64,000 nt of DNA, taken from Certhia americana (taxonomy: Eukaryota > Chordata > Aves > Passeriformes > Certhiidae). A program made the translations under genes and the position numbers. Each line of letters begins with the position of its first letter. The first letter of the stretch is position 1. Where the stretch lies: the NCBI GenBank assembly GCA_018697195.1, contig JAGMWU010000084.1, positions 108,955-172,954 on the forward strand, in the 5' to 3' direction. The notes below the pieces were generated by a model. It searched no databases. It was given only the letters and a program-made list of their open reading frames with translations, and had not been told where the DNA came from. Shown in pieces: positions 42,161 through 55,702 of this stretch.

Positions 42161-45100
42161 GACTAGGCTATAACTATAGAGATGATGCACTAACAATAAT
42201 GCTCATCAATTATAATTGTCAAAATCTACATAAACATTAATTCCCCATCTCTCAGCATTTAACCATTACTACATTCATTTTTACTGTAGTGATCATAGGG
42301 TTCATTTAGATTAAATGGGCAGATTGTTCACAGTTTCTGCTGGCATGAAGCAACAGCAATATTGCTTTGGAGGTCATTTTAATTGACCTCAAAGAAATTG
42401 TTTCAGCATAACCCCATCAGTTTGGGCAACACTGGTCTTCCTTACACTATTTCCTCAGGACTCCAAAGAACATCAGCAGTACAGATACGTGGTGTAACAA
42501 GTTCCACACCTGACCTCACTGACATCAAAGCTGAACACATGAACCTAGAGGTACACATTCCTGGGTTCTTGACCAGCATGCCAGTGTGCTCAAGGGCTAA
42601 TTAGTAAGGTCTTCTTTAAGTAGAGTTTTACCTTAGGATGTGAGGGTTTGCATTAGAAAAAGGCCATTAGACTAGGTTATTAGATGATGATAGGAAGTCC
42701 TTGTTGTCAAAACCATCATAGCACAAAATGGTCTGTAGGCATGAAACCTCATCTCTCTGCTAAATCTGATGTCAATAGTGCTGAAGGACTGAGGTCTTGT
42801 CACAGTACTGAAAAAAACTTAGGCTCGGCATAAAAAATGTATCTGGTGTACTGTTAAAGGAGTGCTGAGTCAATCTTATGAGTACTTCAATCACACTGAT
42901 TGTGTGCTGTAGTCCTGTAAATTCCACTTAAGAGAGAAAGAACTGCTTTTCTGTTGAAAGTCTGGAGAAAGTAACTTCTTGCTCTGTCATGCTGGCCATG
43001 CTGGGTACATTTGCTCTCTCAGGTGTATCATTCCAAGAAAATCTCCACGTGTTAAAAGGTTAATCCTTAATTTTACACTCTCTCATAGTTACAATAGCTG
43101 TCAAATATACTGCCTTGCAGTATATGCTGTACGAAACGGGTTTCTTAAAAATATTTTGGGACTGTGTTAGGAAGCTGGACATAAGTAGTTTGACAATGCC
43201 TTCTCTTATCAATTGGTCCATGTGTGTCAGGTGTGACTCGATGATTTTCCAGCTGCATGGTTCATACAGGACATAGTATTATTTATCCTGTGCAAACATT
43301 GAAACAACACTTACGCTTCTATCACTCTACAGTCGGGTTATTTTTTCATTGTCTTTTATCAGGATTTTCATCAATGTTTCCTCACAGCTTCCAGATTGTT
43401 CACAATGCGGATGCAGCAGTTCTGTTCACTGGCTGGGCAACAGCAATCCTGTTACCCATACCCTGCATTCTTTACGTTAGTTGCTCATAGGAAGATAAAT
43501 TTAATAGCTGGTACTAACTGGGGATGGAAGGACACTTGGTTGGCTGTTTTAAAATCCCTGACTGACACAGTAAGAAGGCCTAAACTCTGTTTGCTTTTTC
43601 TGATACTTTTCCTAGTGACTGTTTATATTTTGATGCAGCCTATTGCCTATGAAGACCAGTTTGATATAGCAATTTATGCTGATATAGCTCTTGTGAGTCA
43701 CACTTAAGATATGAAGCAGGTGGATTTGAATGCATTTTGAACCTTAGAGTTTTTCAGTTCTATTTTTGTGGCTGAATTATTTAAATCTTTTAGAAGTCCT
43801 GTGATGCTTCTGTCTATATCATCTTAGTATGAGGTGAACTTCACTGGTTAAATTAACATTTTGTCTGTGCTAAATCAAGGCTACAGAGCTTTCTCATTCT
43901 GAATTCCCCAGTTTCTTCTGGAGAAGCCCTGCTTAAAGTGACATTTTTAGTGTTTCAGGAAAAGTTTACAGCGTATTTTTTGTTATTTAAGAGATCCCAT
44001 ATATTCTTCTAATTACCATTATCAAGGGATGTTCTGAATATTTTAGACCTCATAGGGGTGACTGCTACAACGTTTCTGGATTTTATTCCTGTATTCTCTA
44101 TTAAAAAATGAATAAAAAGTCTGTAGGTAGAAATTCCCAGCCAGTATTTTTCTTTTGAATTTTTAAAGCACTTTTAAAAAGCTATAATACAGAATTATTT
44201 GTGGTATGATTCTTGCTTTACAAAAAAAAGGAAAAAGAAAAAAAAGTCTACAAACATCCCACTTCATACATAAGTTGAAAGCTGTTTTATTTAAGGGTTT
44301 AATGGGTATAATGGTGCAGCTGAGAGACCATTGCTTTTAGTTTGTAGTTATTAAGCATTTAACATCGATAAAGGTTATGTTCAAGAAGCCCATTTGGATA
44401 AAGCATAGAATCATTTATGTCAATATATGTTGAGGAAACATGTTTCATTGAGAAAAAGGTACAGCAAGGAGTAAAAGTCTCTTTATGTAGCCAGTAACAA
44501 TTACGAATAGCATAGCAGAAAATGTTTTGGTTCCATTATCTTCTTCATTCCTGTCACATTTAATGTCTATAACTTCACTTAAAATAATGTGTTTCTTCTT
44601 TCTAGCATCTTAGGTATATGTACAGCCACCAGTAATCTTCAAATATTATATGAAAACTTGTAATGACACCTTTTTGTGATTACTTCTATTAGAGATGACA
44701 GAGTTTTGTTCTGAAGTAATGAAATAAAGGGAAAAGCATGGCATTTTCCCAATAATTACTATTTATACACTGTTTTTCTGTTTTGTATTGCTTCTCAACT
44801 GCACTTGGAGAGTTAAGACACATCAAAGCTATGCATTGGTCCAGATGAGAAAGAAGAGCAAAAGAGTAAGGAATGAGGCAGCAGCTAGAAGAGCAATTTG
44901 GGACACCTGTGATAGGTGAAAGGATTGGGAGATGTCAGATAATCAGTAAGAGTGCTTTCATGCACTACAGAGTCATGCTGAAGAATGTGGCCATTAAATT
45001 ATTAAGATGATAAACAGCGATGGATAGGACCATAAACTATATATTGAAGTAGGGGTCTTCCAATTTTTAATCTAGATTTTTATGAGCTGCTTATATTAAA

Positions 45101-45732
45101 CAACTCTGATAGGAAAATCTCTATAATTCTTGTTTTGTAACTGGTCATCACATCCTTCAAAGATCTGTGTCCAGGTGTATCTTCACAGCTAATCTTGGCT
45201 GGTACAAGGAGAGTTTTAGTGCCAGTTGCAGCATACGGGGGAGCGATCTGTGGAATTCCCCTTATTTCAGTATGATGTCTGCGACATTGAAACATGACCA
45301 TGGGCAATACAGCAGGATACAAGAAATAGAAATCATATGTAGAGGTCTTAAGTAGATCAGCTGATTTAGTAGAAGAAAGCAGACAAGCTTTTGGACATGA
45401 GACATTCTTTAGTGTCAAATAAAACCATGGACTCAGTAGTAGCCTTACTTGTTTTATGGCATTTCACAATAAACCTCCCCCTTAACCTCTCTGTTAATGA
45501 GGCAAACTACCTGTTTCTCTTCCCTAACACTGTCTCCAGTGTCATCCCCTTACTAACTTCTCCTTTACTTCAAAGCTGTCCACTCTCTTTTCTTTCAGAG
45601 ATGATCTAGCTGATACATACCTAGCTAAACTGAGCAATTGTCTTCAAGTTGTATATAGCTCAGCTAATTTTATTTAGGTCTGCCACATCATTTTTGGACC
45701 TGATGAAGACCTCTGAATCTTTTGAAAAGCTT
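42161..45732. other. Intergenic DNA, no gene seen
   Basis: No recognisable exon. The longest open frame (43396-43707, plus) has no domain I know and lies in ordinary AT-rich sequence. It is probably chance. Confidence 0.55.
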
Positions 45733-45917
45733 GGGGGTTGTTTTGTTGTTGTTGTGGTTGTGGTTGGTTGGTTGGTTTGTTTTGTTGGGGGGGTTTTCTA
45801 TTTTTTTTTGTTTTGGGGGTTTTTTTTGGTTTTTTTTTTTTTTTTTTTTTTTTTTGGGGGGGGGGGGGGGTTTTTTTTTTTGGGGTTTTTTTTTTTTTTT
45901 TTTTTTTTTTTTTGTTT
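45733..45917 (+). repeat. G/T-only low-complexity tract with long G and T runs
   Basis: GTTGTTGTTG and GGTTGGTTGG repeats pass into runs of 25-30 T and a run of about 16 G. The strand asymmetry is extreme. It directly precedes a plus-strand CR1 3' end. Confidence 0.85.
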
Positions 45918-45949
45918 TTGCAGCTACTAGTTTGATGCAGCATAATACC

Positions 45950-46102
45950 TCTCACCCCAGCCCTGTAAGTGTTCCAGGCCAGATTGGATGGGGCCGTATC
46001 CTGTTCTAGTGGTTGAACATCCCTGCCCAGGGCAGAAGTGAGGCAGGGGCTGGAACCAGGTGATCTTTCAGATCACTTCTACCCAAGTCATTCAATGATT
46101 AT
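45950..46102 (+). mobile_element. CR1 LINE 3' end fragment
   Basis: GTGTTCCAGGCCAGATTGGA, ATCCCTGCCCAGGGCAG, GGCTGGAACCAGGTGATC, CAGATCACTTCTACCCAAG and TCATTCAATGATT follow the CR1 3' consensus in sense orientation, down to the terminal ATTCTATGATT-like motif. Confidence 0.88.
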
Positions 46103-49100
46103 CTGCAAATCTAATGATTAATATTTGAGGGATGAGAACATGAATGAAGAAAAACTTGAATGCATACTGGATCCACCATACTGAAAAGAGCAATGACACG
46201 AGTTTTACAGATTTAGGAGATGTTGCATTTTATGTTTGTCTTCAAAGCCTTACAATTCCTTACCATACAGGGAAGTGGGCCAGCAATGCTGATCTTCGTA
46301 ACCCCTAATATAGGAATGTCTTACTCTGCACATTGTGAAGGCAGAAGCTTTTCCAGGGCCGTGTAGCTTTTTCAACAGATCTTGGTATCACTTTCTGGTG
46401 TAAGTGCATTTCTCACCCTTTTGTTGTCTCTTTACGCATAATCATTGATACTTAGACCTTTGGCTGTATGCTGTTGAGCTTGTATTTTTTACCTTCCATC
46501 ATGCAGTCTTCTGAAGTGTTCTGGAATATAAGAGGAGTAATTAGGGCAATTTCTACAGCTTTGTTTCTCTCCTTTGCAGCAACAAGGTTATTGACCATCC
46601 CAGAATTTCTAAAGCTAAGTACTGTTTATTCAGTCACATTATTTATAGGAGTAAACCTCCTGTAAAACAACAAATCTTTATCCCATTTGACCAGGCAGGC
46701 TCTCAGTATTTGTACAGATCATTTGTTAACAACTCCTCGCTGCAGCTAGGTGACCCTAATTCAGTTCTCAAGTACATTATGAATAAACCTGGACAAGTAA
46801 ACGCATGCTTATGTGAGATTCCCCCACTGAGGTTGTTCCCAGCCCTTCTTTGTTGCCTGACCTTTCGTATCAGATCAAACCGGTAAAGTGGGCATAAGGC
46901 ATAAGTCCTATAGATTTCCAACTTTGTTTTTCTTCTGTCTGCTTTTCTCAACTTTCTGTTGGGACTCCACTGCAGGACTTGCAGTTCTTTGAAAATTCAT
47001 TTCACTCAACTGAGTCTGCTAAGAATACATTCAGTGACAAACACTTAATGATAAATGTGTCCTTCATATTATCAAACCAGCAGTGTTTCATTTTTTTGAG
47101 GCCACTCAGAATCTGTTATATTGCTGTGTTGCAGTCTTTGAATTACTCAGGATGTTAGGACATTGCACCAGGAGGTTATTTTTTTATAGTGGTTTAAAGG
47201 TGGTCCCGGTTTTAATCACAGAGAGACATATATCTTGCTCTACCTTTTGCCCTTTCAGTTCTACCTGAAACTCTCTACTTAGATTTCTTAGTGTTCCTTT
47301 TCAGAAAAGACAGAGAACAAAACCAGCAGATAATAATTGTTGTAGTCTGTGACCTAGCTCCCTGACTTCTTTTATTATGGAATGGAATAGAGTAGCCAGA
47401 GCAAATAACAGTGGAGCTCAGCTGAACTACATGGGCCAAGACTCAGTTGCTGGGCTTGTGGTGGGGAAAACCCCATTCTCTCAGCATCTATATATATAGT
47501 GAGGGAGAATGCAGGAAAAGCCATAAAGGAAAGGATTGGAAAGGAAAGGAAAGCTTGAAAGAAAAAAGGAAGAAGGCCTAGCACAAATGAGAATAAATTG
47601 AAATTATAAGTAAATGAGAATAATGAAATAAAAAGGCACGAAAGACTGAAAAGGATTTCAACTCTGAGGAGTTTTTAGAATTGGAAGAAACCTGCAAAAA
47701 TAAAAATAGCGTTTCTTTTGGGTTCTTGGCAAGGAGATGACAATGATGTAGTGAAGTGGGAAGAGAATATCAGGGACTTTGGCTGAAAATCAGGGACAGT
47801 AAATGAGAAGAATTTTTAAAAGGCCTCAGTGCTGAGACTAAGGGAATAAGAAAGCTAAATAATTACTTGGGAGAGAAGTCTAAAGACATGCTAGAGTGCT
47901 TTCTTAGGTATGGATATTTGGCTGTATTTCTTGAGACCCGCCCTGAAAGACCTGTAGAAAATAAGAAGGGCATTAGCCGAGCCTCTTTATAGCAAGACCT
48001 TGATAGGAACCCATGGGACTGTGATATGTAAGAGGGAGTTACAGTCAGCAGTTTCACTTGGGCCGGAACACAGCTACTATTACGGCACAGTACTTTATAT
48101 CCCACTTTGCTTTAATTATATTTTTCTGCTCCATCTTTCCTAAACAGAGCTACTTCTCTGTTCATTTTCCTATAAAGGAATGTAATTAGCTGAAACAATC
48201 CTTGGGAGGAGGAGACGTGCTATATGCAGCATATCTTACATTACGCTTGCTTTTAGGATGATATTAAAACCCTCTGTACTTAGATAACATTACCCTTCTT
48301 GTGCTAATGGCTGAAATAACAAGAAATAAGTATGCCTCTTATCTGTCTCTAAATAAATTTTTAAACATCTGAAAATTCTTCTTAGATTTTCCTAAGTGTC
48401 CATTTGCTCAGCCAAGCTGTGGGTCTGAAAACTGACATGCACAGACAAAGTAGCTTTTAAAATCGTACTTTTACTGAGGACTGAATTTTCCTGTTTCATT
48501 TTGGTAAAGAGGTTATCCTGTATCAATAACAGTGCAGCCTGCAGAACTATAAGAATTCAGGAAAAAAGTGCTTTCAAGCAACCCTGTAGTTCCACACACA
48601 GTATAAAATGTATCCCACACAGAGGGGTAACATCTGTACATCTGTGTGGAGGCAAAGGAGGCAATCCAAATTTGGACAGCACATTCGACGGTTCAAGAAC
48701 TTCCCCAGCCATTGCTCCTTGTAAGAATTGAAACCTGTGCTTTAAGACATTTAGAATTTGACTATTTTCTTTGACTTTATTCCTTGTGTATTGGATTTGG
48801 TGTGTAATGTTGACAGATTCCGTTAGCTGGGTTCAGATGACATGGGTTGTCAAAGCTTCATTTGTGTTGAACCTGTGCAAGATTTTGATGCTGGACTGTC
48901 AATCTATCCTCCTGAATCTCATTTCAATGACCAAAGATTTGAGTGCAACTATGTTTAAGGATGGATAGAGAAAGCACTGTTAATGAAGATGAAGTATCTT
49001 TGTAACCCTTTTTGCTATGTTGCTGTGTGACATTTTTGTCAGAAAAAGATTCTCCTTTTGTCTTGAAAAGCATTCAGCTGTTCTTGCTTTTCTTTTAAAC

Positions 49101-49390
49101 ACTTACCAGCATCATTTGTTTATTGTGCAAGATTTCGTTAAATTATTTGATACAACTTAAGGATGTTAGATTTGGTTAAAATATTGCACAGAATAGGAGC
49201 TGTGCTTAAACCATATGCTGTTGTGTATTTTCAGTTCTTGGCTTTCTGTGTGTACTATTAAGATCGGGGGGAAAAATGTAACTCAATTCACAGTAATGCA
49301 TTTCTCAAACTTCTCTTCATGGTTTATGCAGTTAAGTTGCATGTGCTACATTTAGACTGACAAGTAGAAGGCAGAGGAGGCTGCCTTAAT
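46103..49390. other. Intergenic DNA, no firm gene
   Basis: No exon of CPB1, CPA3 or AGTR1, the human neighbours beyond GYG1, is recognised. A 43-codon open frame at 48827-48958 precedes a poly(A)-like site and is discussed separately. Confidence 0.5.
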
Positions 49391-49396
49391 CCTCAA

Positions 49397-49432
49397 TAAA
49401 TTTTGTATGATACAGGAAAAAAAAAAAAAAAA
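49397..49432 (+). terminator. AATAAA followed by an A-tract, possible transcript or retrocopy 3' end
   Basis: CAATAAATTTTG is followed about 15 nt later by about 16 A. This spacing is that of a polyadenylation signal with a genomically fixed tail, as in a retroposed mRNA, or a signal beside a simple A-run. No parent gene was recognised upstream. Confidence 0.35.
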
Positions 49433-50339
49433 GATAACTCAGGTCTCAATTTACCTCACCATGCCCAGTAAGTTGCTCTCCTCCTTGATTTGTGGCTGGA
49501 GAAGACCAGACCTAATCATGTTTTGTTTCAATCATTCTGATTATTGCTACAGGAAAGATGATCAAAGGAGAGGGTCCTTCAGAGGTGGGGCAGCGTGTTC
49601 TGAGCCAACTTCCTGCTCCATCCTGACACTCTTGGTCAGTCCGTGTCCCCTCGCCCCCCTCCCCCCCGACTCACCGCCTGGAGGGCTCAAAGGGCTGGCT
49701 GTGCATGTGAGAATCGCACAAAAAATCTAGTTTGTTTAAGTGGCTTGCACCACTTTAACTGTAAAAGGGAGCAGATCAGGCCCATTTGCTCCTCTAGTCT
49801 TTTCCTTTTCCCCTCTCTTTTTCTTTCACTTCCTTTGTCTTTCAATCCCAGCTTCAGACTATTCACACAGGAGCACCATAGTATCTAAGTAAGGACTGAA
49901 ATTCTTCGTTTTGTTCCCATGCTTTGCCTAAGCAAAGCACAGCTGTCATATTCTATGCTGTACTGACCTCTGTCGTTGGAGTGAGGAGCTTGTGGAAGCG
50001 TGTTGTGGTTTGTGAGAAAGCACTTTTGCTGCGTGTTGTGGTTTTCTAGTCATCACCTTTAGGTATTAGTGGTGTGGCTTTTGAGCCAGCATCTTTGTGG
50101 AGTTTGTTGTGGGAGTTGAGAACTTACTGAACTTTACAAATTCCAGGGTTTGTTAGGCACACCTTTTGAGCCTAAGCAGTGAGCTGATTGGCAGAGTTAC
50201 AGGCAACCTTATAATAAAAGCATATGGATTCTGACATGTCATAAGACACCTGACATGTGTCTGCTCTCTTTGTTCAGCCTGATGAGAATTTATAATAAAC
50301 ATCATGGCCCTTATCTATGAGTTGTGACAGTGCCCAGTG

Positions 50340-52916
50340 CACACGCAGTGCCTGAGAGGCATGGCAGACCGCAGGGCCCATTTCCATGTGAAGGGACAGG
50401 TAAGGGTCAAGGACACCTATCAGGTGAGCAAAGTCACTCCTGCTTTCTATGGCTGTGGCTGCCTGAGGTGGAGGTGTGGGCTCTGGGCAGGGTCTTGACC
50501 CAGCTTGCTCACTGCAGGGGCATGCAGAGCAGGGTCTGTTGAGACCCGACTTTCCACCCCTTGTCCTGACTTTAGGGCCCCAGTGCCTCCCAGGAACAGC
50601 CTCAGCCAGGCTGTGCAGTTAGCTCTGTGGACATGGACAGCAAGGAAGTGTGCGGCAGAAGGCAGTCTCTGGAGCAGGATGTCAGCGCATATTTATGCAA
50701 AATTGGAAGGTTAGCATCTCTCCGTGCCAATTAAGAATGCTGGATTACCTGATTTGTTTATTTTTTTCTCATTATGCAAGTTTATATTGCAAAGGTCTAG
50801 AACTTGCAGAGCTTGTCAGCCAGAGTACACCTAAACCTGTGCTTGAATATTAGCATTCTGCAACAGCCTGTAGCTGTAGTAGGATTTCTCTGGCACTAGT
50901 TGCATTTGACTGCATTCTCATCACTTGAAAGGACTGGCTTAGAAATGTGGTAAGTACACCTTTAACCACTAAGAGATCAGTGTACAGAGTTCTTTCTGCA
51001 TAGTGATTCACTCATAAATCCAGTATTCTGCATGTTTATTTGATTCTAGATAATTAATCAGTGCTCTTCGTCAACTGAGCTCCTGAAAAGCTGATAATTT
51101 TTAGGTTTTTTGCCTACATACAGAGAAGTGACAGTATTAAGCTTATTCAATGCATATAGGAATGGTTGACTGCTAAGGTACTAGGTCTTTGGGGAAGAAG
51201 CACGACTGTGCTCTACCTACTCTTTTAAAGCATTAGAACAGTGCTTCTCTCTTCTGTACACATTTAATGGAGGGCTTGTATTCCATGGTCCAGTCTCTCT
51301 GCTGCAAGTGTAGAGATACAAAAGACATGTGGTCTAATCATAGCCAGCATCCAGCACAGGTCATTAGCTTGAGTGTATTGCAGATGATGTTTTTACTGGT
51401 TTCCCATCAGAGTAGGCATTACATATTTTTGTGTATGACACTGCATTTTGAACCAGTGAGAGCACCAATGCTGGTGTTTGATATCAAGCATATAAGTAAG
51501 CTGGGGAAACTCATTTTATCTGCTGTGTCTCAATATCTGGACTTTTAACTGAAGCAGACACTTGTTCATGTTTGCTGCTTTCCAAGTTGATGTTTTACAG
51601 ACTATAGAACATGAAGATGATGTCACAAGCTGCTACCAGAAACATTTCACAGCTGAAATAACTGCAATAGCAATTTGAAGTCTAATGTGTGGGAGATTCA
51701 TATTAAATTTTGCATTTTTTTTTCATATTAAATTTTTTTCATATTAAATTTTGCATTGTTTTTTTAAGTTGGGCAAATGGGTTACGATAACCAATATCTG
51801 GCGTGAAGCTTTGGGACGTAAAAAGGGAAGAAAACTTTGCTAACTCCTTCCAAAGTTCTGTAGATAACTTTGCAACTTTTAAACTACTTTCTCTCTGCCT
51901 TGTTTCTAGTTATTAACTTGTAAAAACTCTTTAGGCACATAGGGAAGACACTGAAAGTAGGTGCTTCCCCTCTTTCCCTCCCCTCCCATTAGATCAACTC
52001 AAAGCTAAATGAGTACAATCCTCCTTGCCAAGATTCATAATACTGAACATAATTACTGAAAACCTTACCCAGCAGTGCTTTTTCCATCATCAGTAGAATT
52101 ATTCTGAGGGGGAACTGATTTTAATTCTCCATGATTAATTTTCTAATAGCACAGAGTTGTGTACAGACCACAGAACTGTTATCTGCAATCAATAGCAAAA
52201 TTCCTCACTAGTTAGAGTTTGGTTATTGCAGTTCTGGTAATTCGTAATGATGAGATTAGTGATGACCTTCAGGTTGTTGCCTTTTACGAGAGTCTTAGGA
52301 GGAGAAAAACATTTAGGACTGAGTTTTACTGCATTTAAATAGCACACTTCTAGTACCATTTTTCTTCACTTTCTTTTTTCTTGCCCTCTTCTCCCATTTT
52401 TTGCATTCACACGCACTTTTTGGTTATATGTGGGTTCCTTGATCAGACCTCGTAAATTCAGCCTAAAGCTTGTCAACTTTGGCGAAGGATTAGCCTAATT
52501 TTCATCCAATGGCATTTTTTAGCGTGTTTAATATTTATTATTTATATTAATAAAATCACCTTTATTTCCTCTACTCATCCTAAAGTGCTTTAATTTCACA
52601 CATTTTTGTCATGGCTTCTGATTACACTGTGTTATTCCAGCAGCTTCCAAAGACAATTCTGAAGACCGATGCTGGTAGGACTTTCATACTGCAAGAAACA
52701 AATGGAATTGCTGCAGAAATGCTGAACTGGCAAGAACAACGTCAACATACATTTGTTTTATTCCTCTCCTTAGTAAAATGAGCACTGAATATTACTGTAG
52801 TTCTTTGAAGCATGGTCGAATTCAAAATCAACTGCTGCACAGTAGAGCTCAGTGGACTTGAGAACTACTCAGCATATGTGAAGATCAGATACATAGAAAA
52901 CAACTTCACTTTTTGA
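50340..52916. other. Intergenic DNA, no gene seen
   Basis: Nothing is recognised apart from a small AT-rich tandem repeat (CATATTAAATTTT units) near 51703-51757. Confidence 0.55.
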
Positions 52917-53140
52917 ATAGTTTGGCTGAAGTGCTCCAGTGCTTCTGCCTCGAGGGATCGGGAAAATGGACATTAAGCCCCTTCCCACAGGGCTGGCTCT
53001 GAGCTCTGGCTGGGGAATGCTTTGGGCACCTTTGGCATTTCAATGAAATCAGTTCCCATCTTTTTGAAAAGACACTGAGCAAACCCAGGGCACATAAATA
53101 AAGCTTTCTCCACCAAGGCAGCCCCAGGGATGACACAATT
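52917..53140. repeat. Copy 1 of a 225-bp direct duplication
   Basis: The stretch is shared with 55478-55702 at high similarity (roughly nine bases in ten by eye), for example CTCCAGTGCTTCTGCCTCGA and CATAAATAAAGCTTTCTCCA. Similarity starts at GTTTGGCT and ends after ACACAATTA. Copy 1 runs into a GC-rich island. Confidence 0.88.
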
Positions 53141-53400
53141 ATCTCCCGGGGTCCCTGGTTGCGATGCACAGCAGCGCCCGCCTCCCCCTCCCTCTGCCCG
53201 CAGCCCCGACCGCCGCGACCCCGCCGAACAAGCGGGGCTGCATCGCCGCTGCCCAGCGCGGCCGCTCTGGGACAGGCGCTGGAGCCGAGGCCGGCGCTGC
53301 CTCTCCCGTTCCGGCTGTGCCCGGGACGGGGCTGGAGCCCCACCGGGGCTCGGTCCCGCTCTGGCGGCTCATCTGACACCTGCCGGGTGAGAGGTGGTAC
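53140..53400. promoter_or_regulatory. Small CpG-rich island of unknown function
   Basis: CpG-dense sequence in an otherwise ordinary region. No start codon with coding support follows it on either strand. It could be a noncoding promoter or GC-rich repeat. Confidence 0.35.
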
Positions 53401-53479
53401 TCTCCCTCCTCTCCCCCACCTTCTTTGCGGCTCGCACTCCCCACTGGATAAACCCCGAGTGTGTAAAAGCCAGTGAAAA

Positions 53480-55477
53480 CTGTTTATTCTTTATTTCCAG
53501 ACCTTCCAGTTGCCAAGAGCCACGAGGATCATCAAGTCAAATGATGAGAAGTGATTGCTCTAGCTGGGCATTGAAATGCAGAATCCTGGCCTTCTCAGTA
53601 CCCTGCTCCAAGCACCTGAGCTAAGCTCAGGGTCATGAAGAAGGTCCTGCTTGGGATGGGAGTGGCTGCCAGCAAGGGAATTCCCATACAAATGCAGCTC
53701 CTTCTCTGCTGCTAATGCTGCAGATGCAGATCCACCCCTGCAATGGCTCTAAGGCAGAACTGACTGGCAGGTAACATGACAGCAACAAACTCTTCCATAA
53801 CCCTGATTTTCCTGCCCTTTCCAGGATTTATGTAACAGCTGTAAATTTGCTTGTGCAATATCCCTTTGCAGGGAGAAATAACCAATGTCAGGGCGTGAGG
53901 CTTCCCTTGCTCCATGGCTGAAGTTCTGGAGAGTTGCAGAGGGTGTTTCCTGCAGGTAAGTGTTGCCAGGCCAAAGTGATGGCAGCTGCTGAGGCCGGGG
54001 CTGCTTTTCTTTCTGCTTTTCTGGCCGAGTTGCAGGAGAGGGCGTGGTGTCTCCCACCTTCAACCTGCACCCGGGGCTGCCACCACACCCCTGACAAGGT
54101 GGCAAAGGCCACTTTGGACAGAGCTCTCTGGCTGCCAGGCATTGGGGACTGCAGGCACAAGGGCAGCCTGAAACCAGAGCAGATCCCTCTGGAATAGCAA
54201 CACTCTGGGGACAAGTGGGGACTTAACCCACAGCACAGGCAGGACCAGGGGCCCTCCAGTGCAGGCTGGCAAGGCTGGAGCTGTTTGGTTTGGCTGCTCG
54301 AACACCAAAGTTTTTGTCACAGATGGGATGAGTTCAGTGGGTTTTCCTGTCCTGAAAGAGAGGAGAAAATGGAAATTAAGCCTACCGGAACCCAAAGGCT
54401 CTTGGCTTTACCACTTCTGATTGCTCTCTATTGGGTTTTATCCATAAAAAATGAGAGAGGGCATCAAATAAAAGTGCCCTTTTTCAACACTTTATTCCCT
54501 ACTATTTTCATACATAAAAAGGATGCTTATTTTTTCTTATTGCATTCTTTGTCTAATTTCAACAGAACCCTTTTCAATCCAGGCCTCAGTCATGAGTTAC
54601 CGAATCCTTTGCCATCGGACTTTGGACAGAGGAAGAGAAGGACCTGTTCCACACAGGTGTCACCCAGCAGGGAACACCCCCGTGCCAAGCATGCTGCCTC
54701 TTTTCCCATTTGGATTCTGGCTCCAATCCAGTCTGAGTTTTGCCTCATTTTCCGTGTCTAGAGACAGGAAATGGTCCCAGTCAGGGTGTGAGACCTTAAA
54801 CATTGATCAGAGGGGCTGTGAGTGGGATTCCAGCAGGGAATTCACAGTTTCACAAATAAAAATTATTCTAGGGAGCAGCACTGAAAAGTTGGGAGCTGCT
54901 GCTTTACCACACGGTGTCAGCAACAGAGAGAAAACACAAAATGTGTATCCAAAAACAAGGATAAAATGATTCCTCCTGCTTTTAGTGGGACCAGAGCTAC
55001 TTCTGCCCTGGAGTGACAAAGAACTTCTCCCAGAGACCCCTTGAAAACCCAAAGTGCAGCAGGGAAGGAAGGAAAGGCACCTCTGCCTCACCTGCTGGGG
55101 GCAGCACAGGTCCCGCTGCTCCTGGGGACCGGCACTGTGTCTGGAGCCAAAAGCACCTTCCCAGGCTGGAGGGGCTTTCCTAAAGCACCACCTCTGGGAA
55201 GCAAAGGGCTACAGAAGGAAGGGGAGCAGAAATTTACAATAATAATACTAATAATAGAAACAACAACAACAGTAACAATAACCATATTGGGGAACAGCAG
55301 CAAAGGGAGCAACACTAACCCCAAGGGAGCAGGAAGGATGCTGAGCTTAAAAGGAGGCTTGAGTGAGGCAGCATCTCTGAAGCACAGCTCCAGGTCTGGG
55401 TTTCCAGGAGCAGTGCAAACTCACACTGTCCAATCCCTGGATTTGCCTCCTGCCAGCCCTCAGCACCTCGGGCACGT
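53480..55477. other. Spacer between the two 225-bp copies
   Basis: Moderately GC-rich, with many short open frames but no recognisable domain. It contains an (AATAATA)-like A-rich stretch near 55236-55290. Confidence 0.5.
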
Positions 55478-55702
55478 TTGGCTTGAGCCCTCCAGTGCTT
55501 CTGCCTCGAGGGATTGGGAAAATGGGCATTAAACCCCTTCCCACAGGGCTGGCTCTGAGCTCTGGCTGGGGAATGCTTTGGGCACCTCTGGCATTTCAAT
55601 GAAATCAGTTTCCATCTTTTTGAAGAGACACTGAGTAAACCCAGGGCACATAAATAAAGCTTTCTCCAGCAAGGCAGCCCCAGGGACTACACAATTACTC
55701 CT
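55478..55702. repeat. Copy 2 of the 225-bp direct duplication
   Basis: Direct-orientation partner of 52917-53140, 2.56 kb away. The copies could be LTRs of a decayed element, two insertions of one unknown repeat, or a segmental duplication. No TG...CA ends or target-site duplications are obvious. Confidence 0.88.

Noticed and set aside
43396..43707. 103-codon plus-strand frame with a hydrophobic stretch
   Set aside because: A single frame in AT-rich DNA, without splice partners or a recognised family. Chance is the simplest explanation.
45649..46009. Phe/Gly-rich open frames at 45.7-45.9 kb and their Lys-rich antisense
   Set aside because: They are translations of homopolymer T and G runs.
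50001..50330. Possible solo LTR (TGTTGTGGTTT start, CCAAT, TATAATAAA, end near GTTGTGACA)
   Set aside because: The parts are suggestive, but no matching target-site duplication flanks them, and TGTTGTGGTTT also occurs at 50034. Left unannotated without a repeat-library match.
55088..55599. Minus-strand frames shared with 52906-53379 (QRCPKHSPARAQSQPCGKG)
   Set aside because: The similarity comes from the 225-bp DNA duplication and extends past the frames. It is not taken as evidence of a protein.
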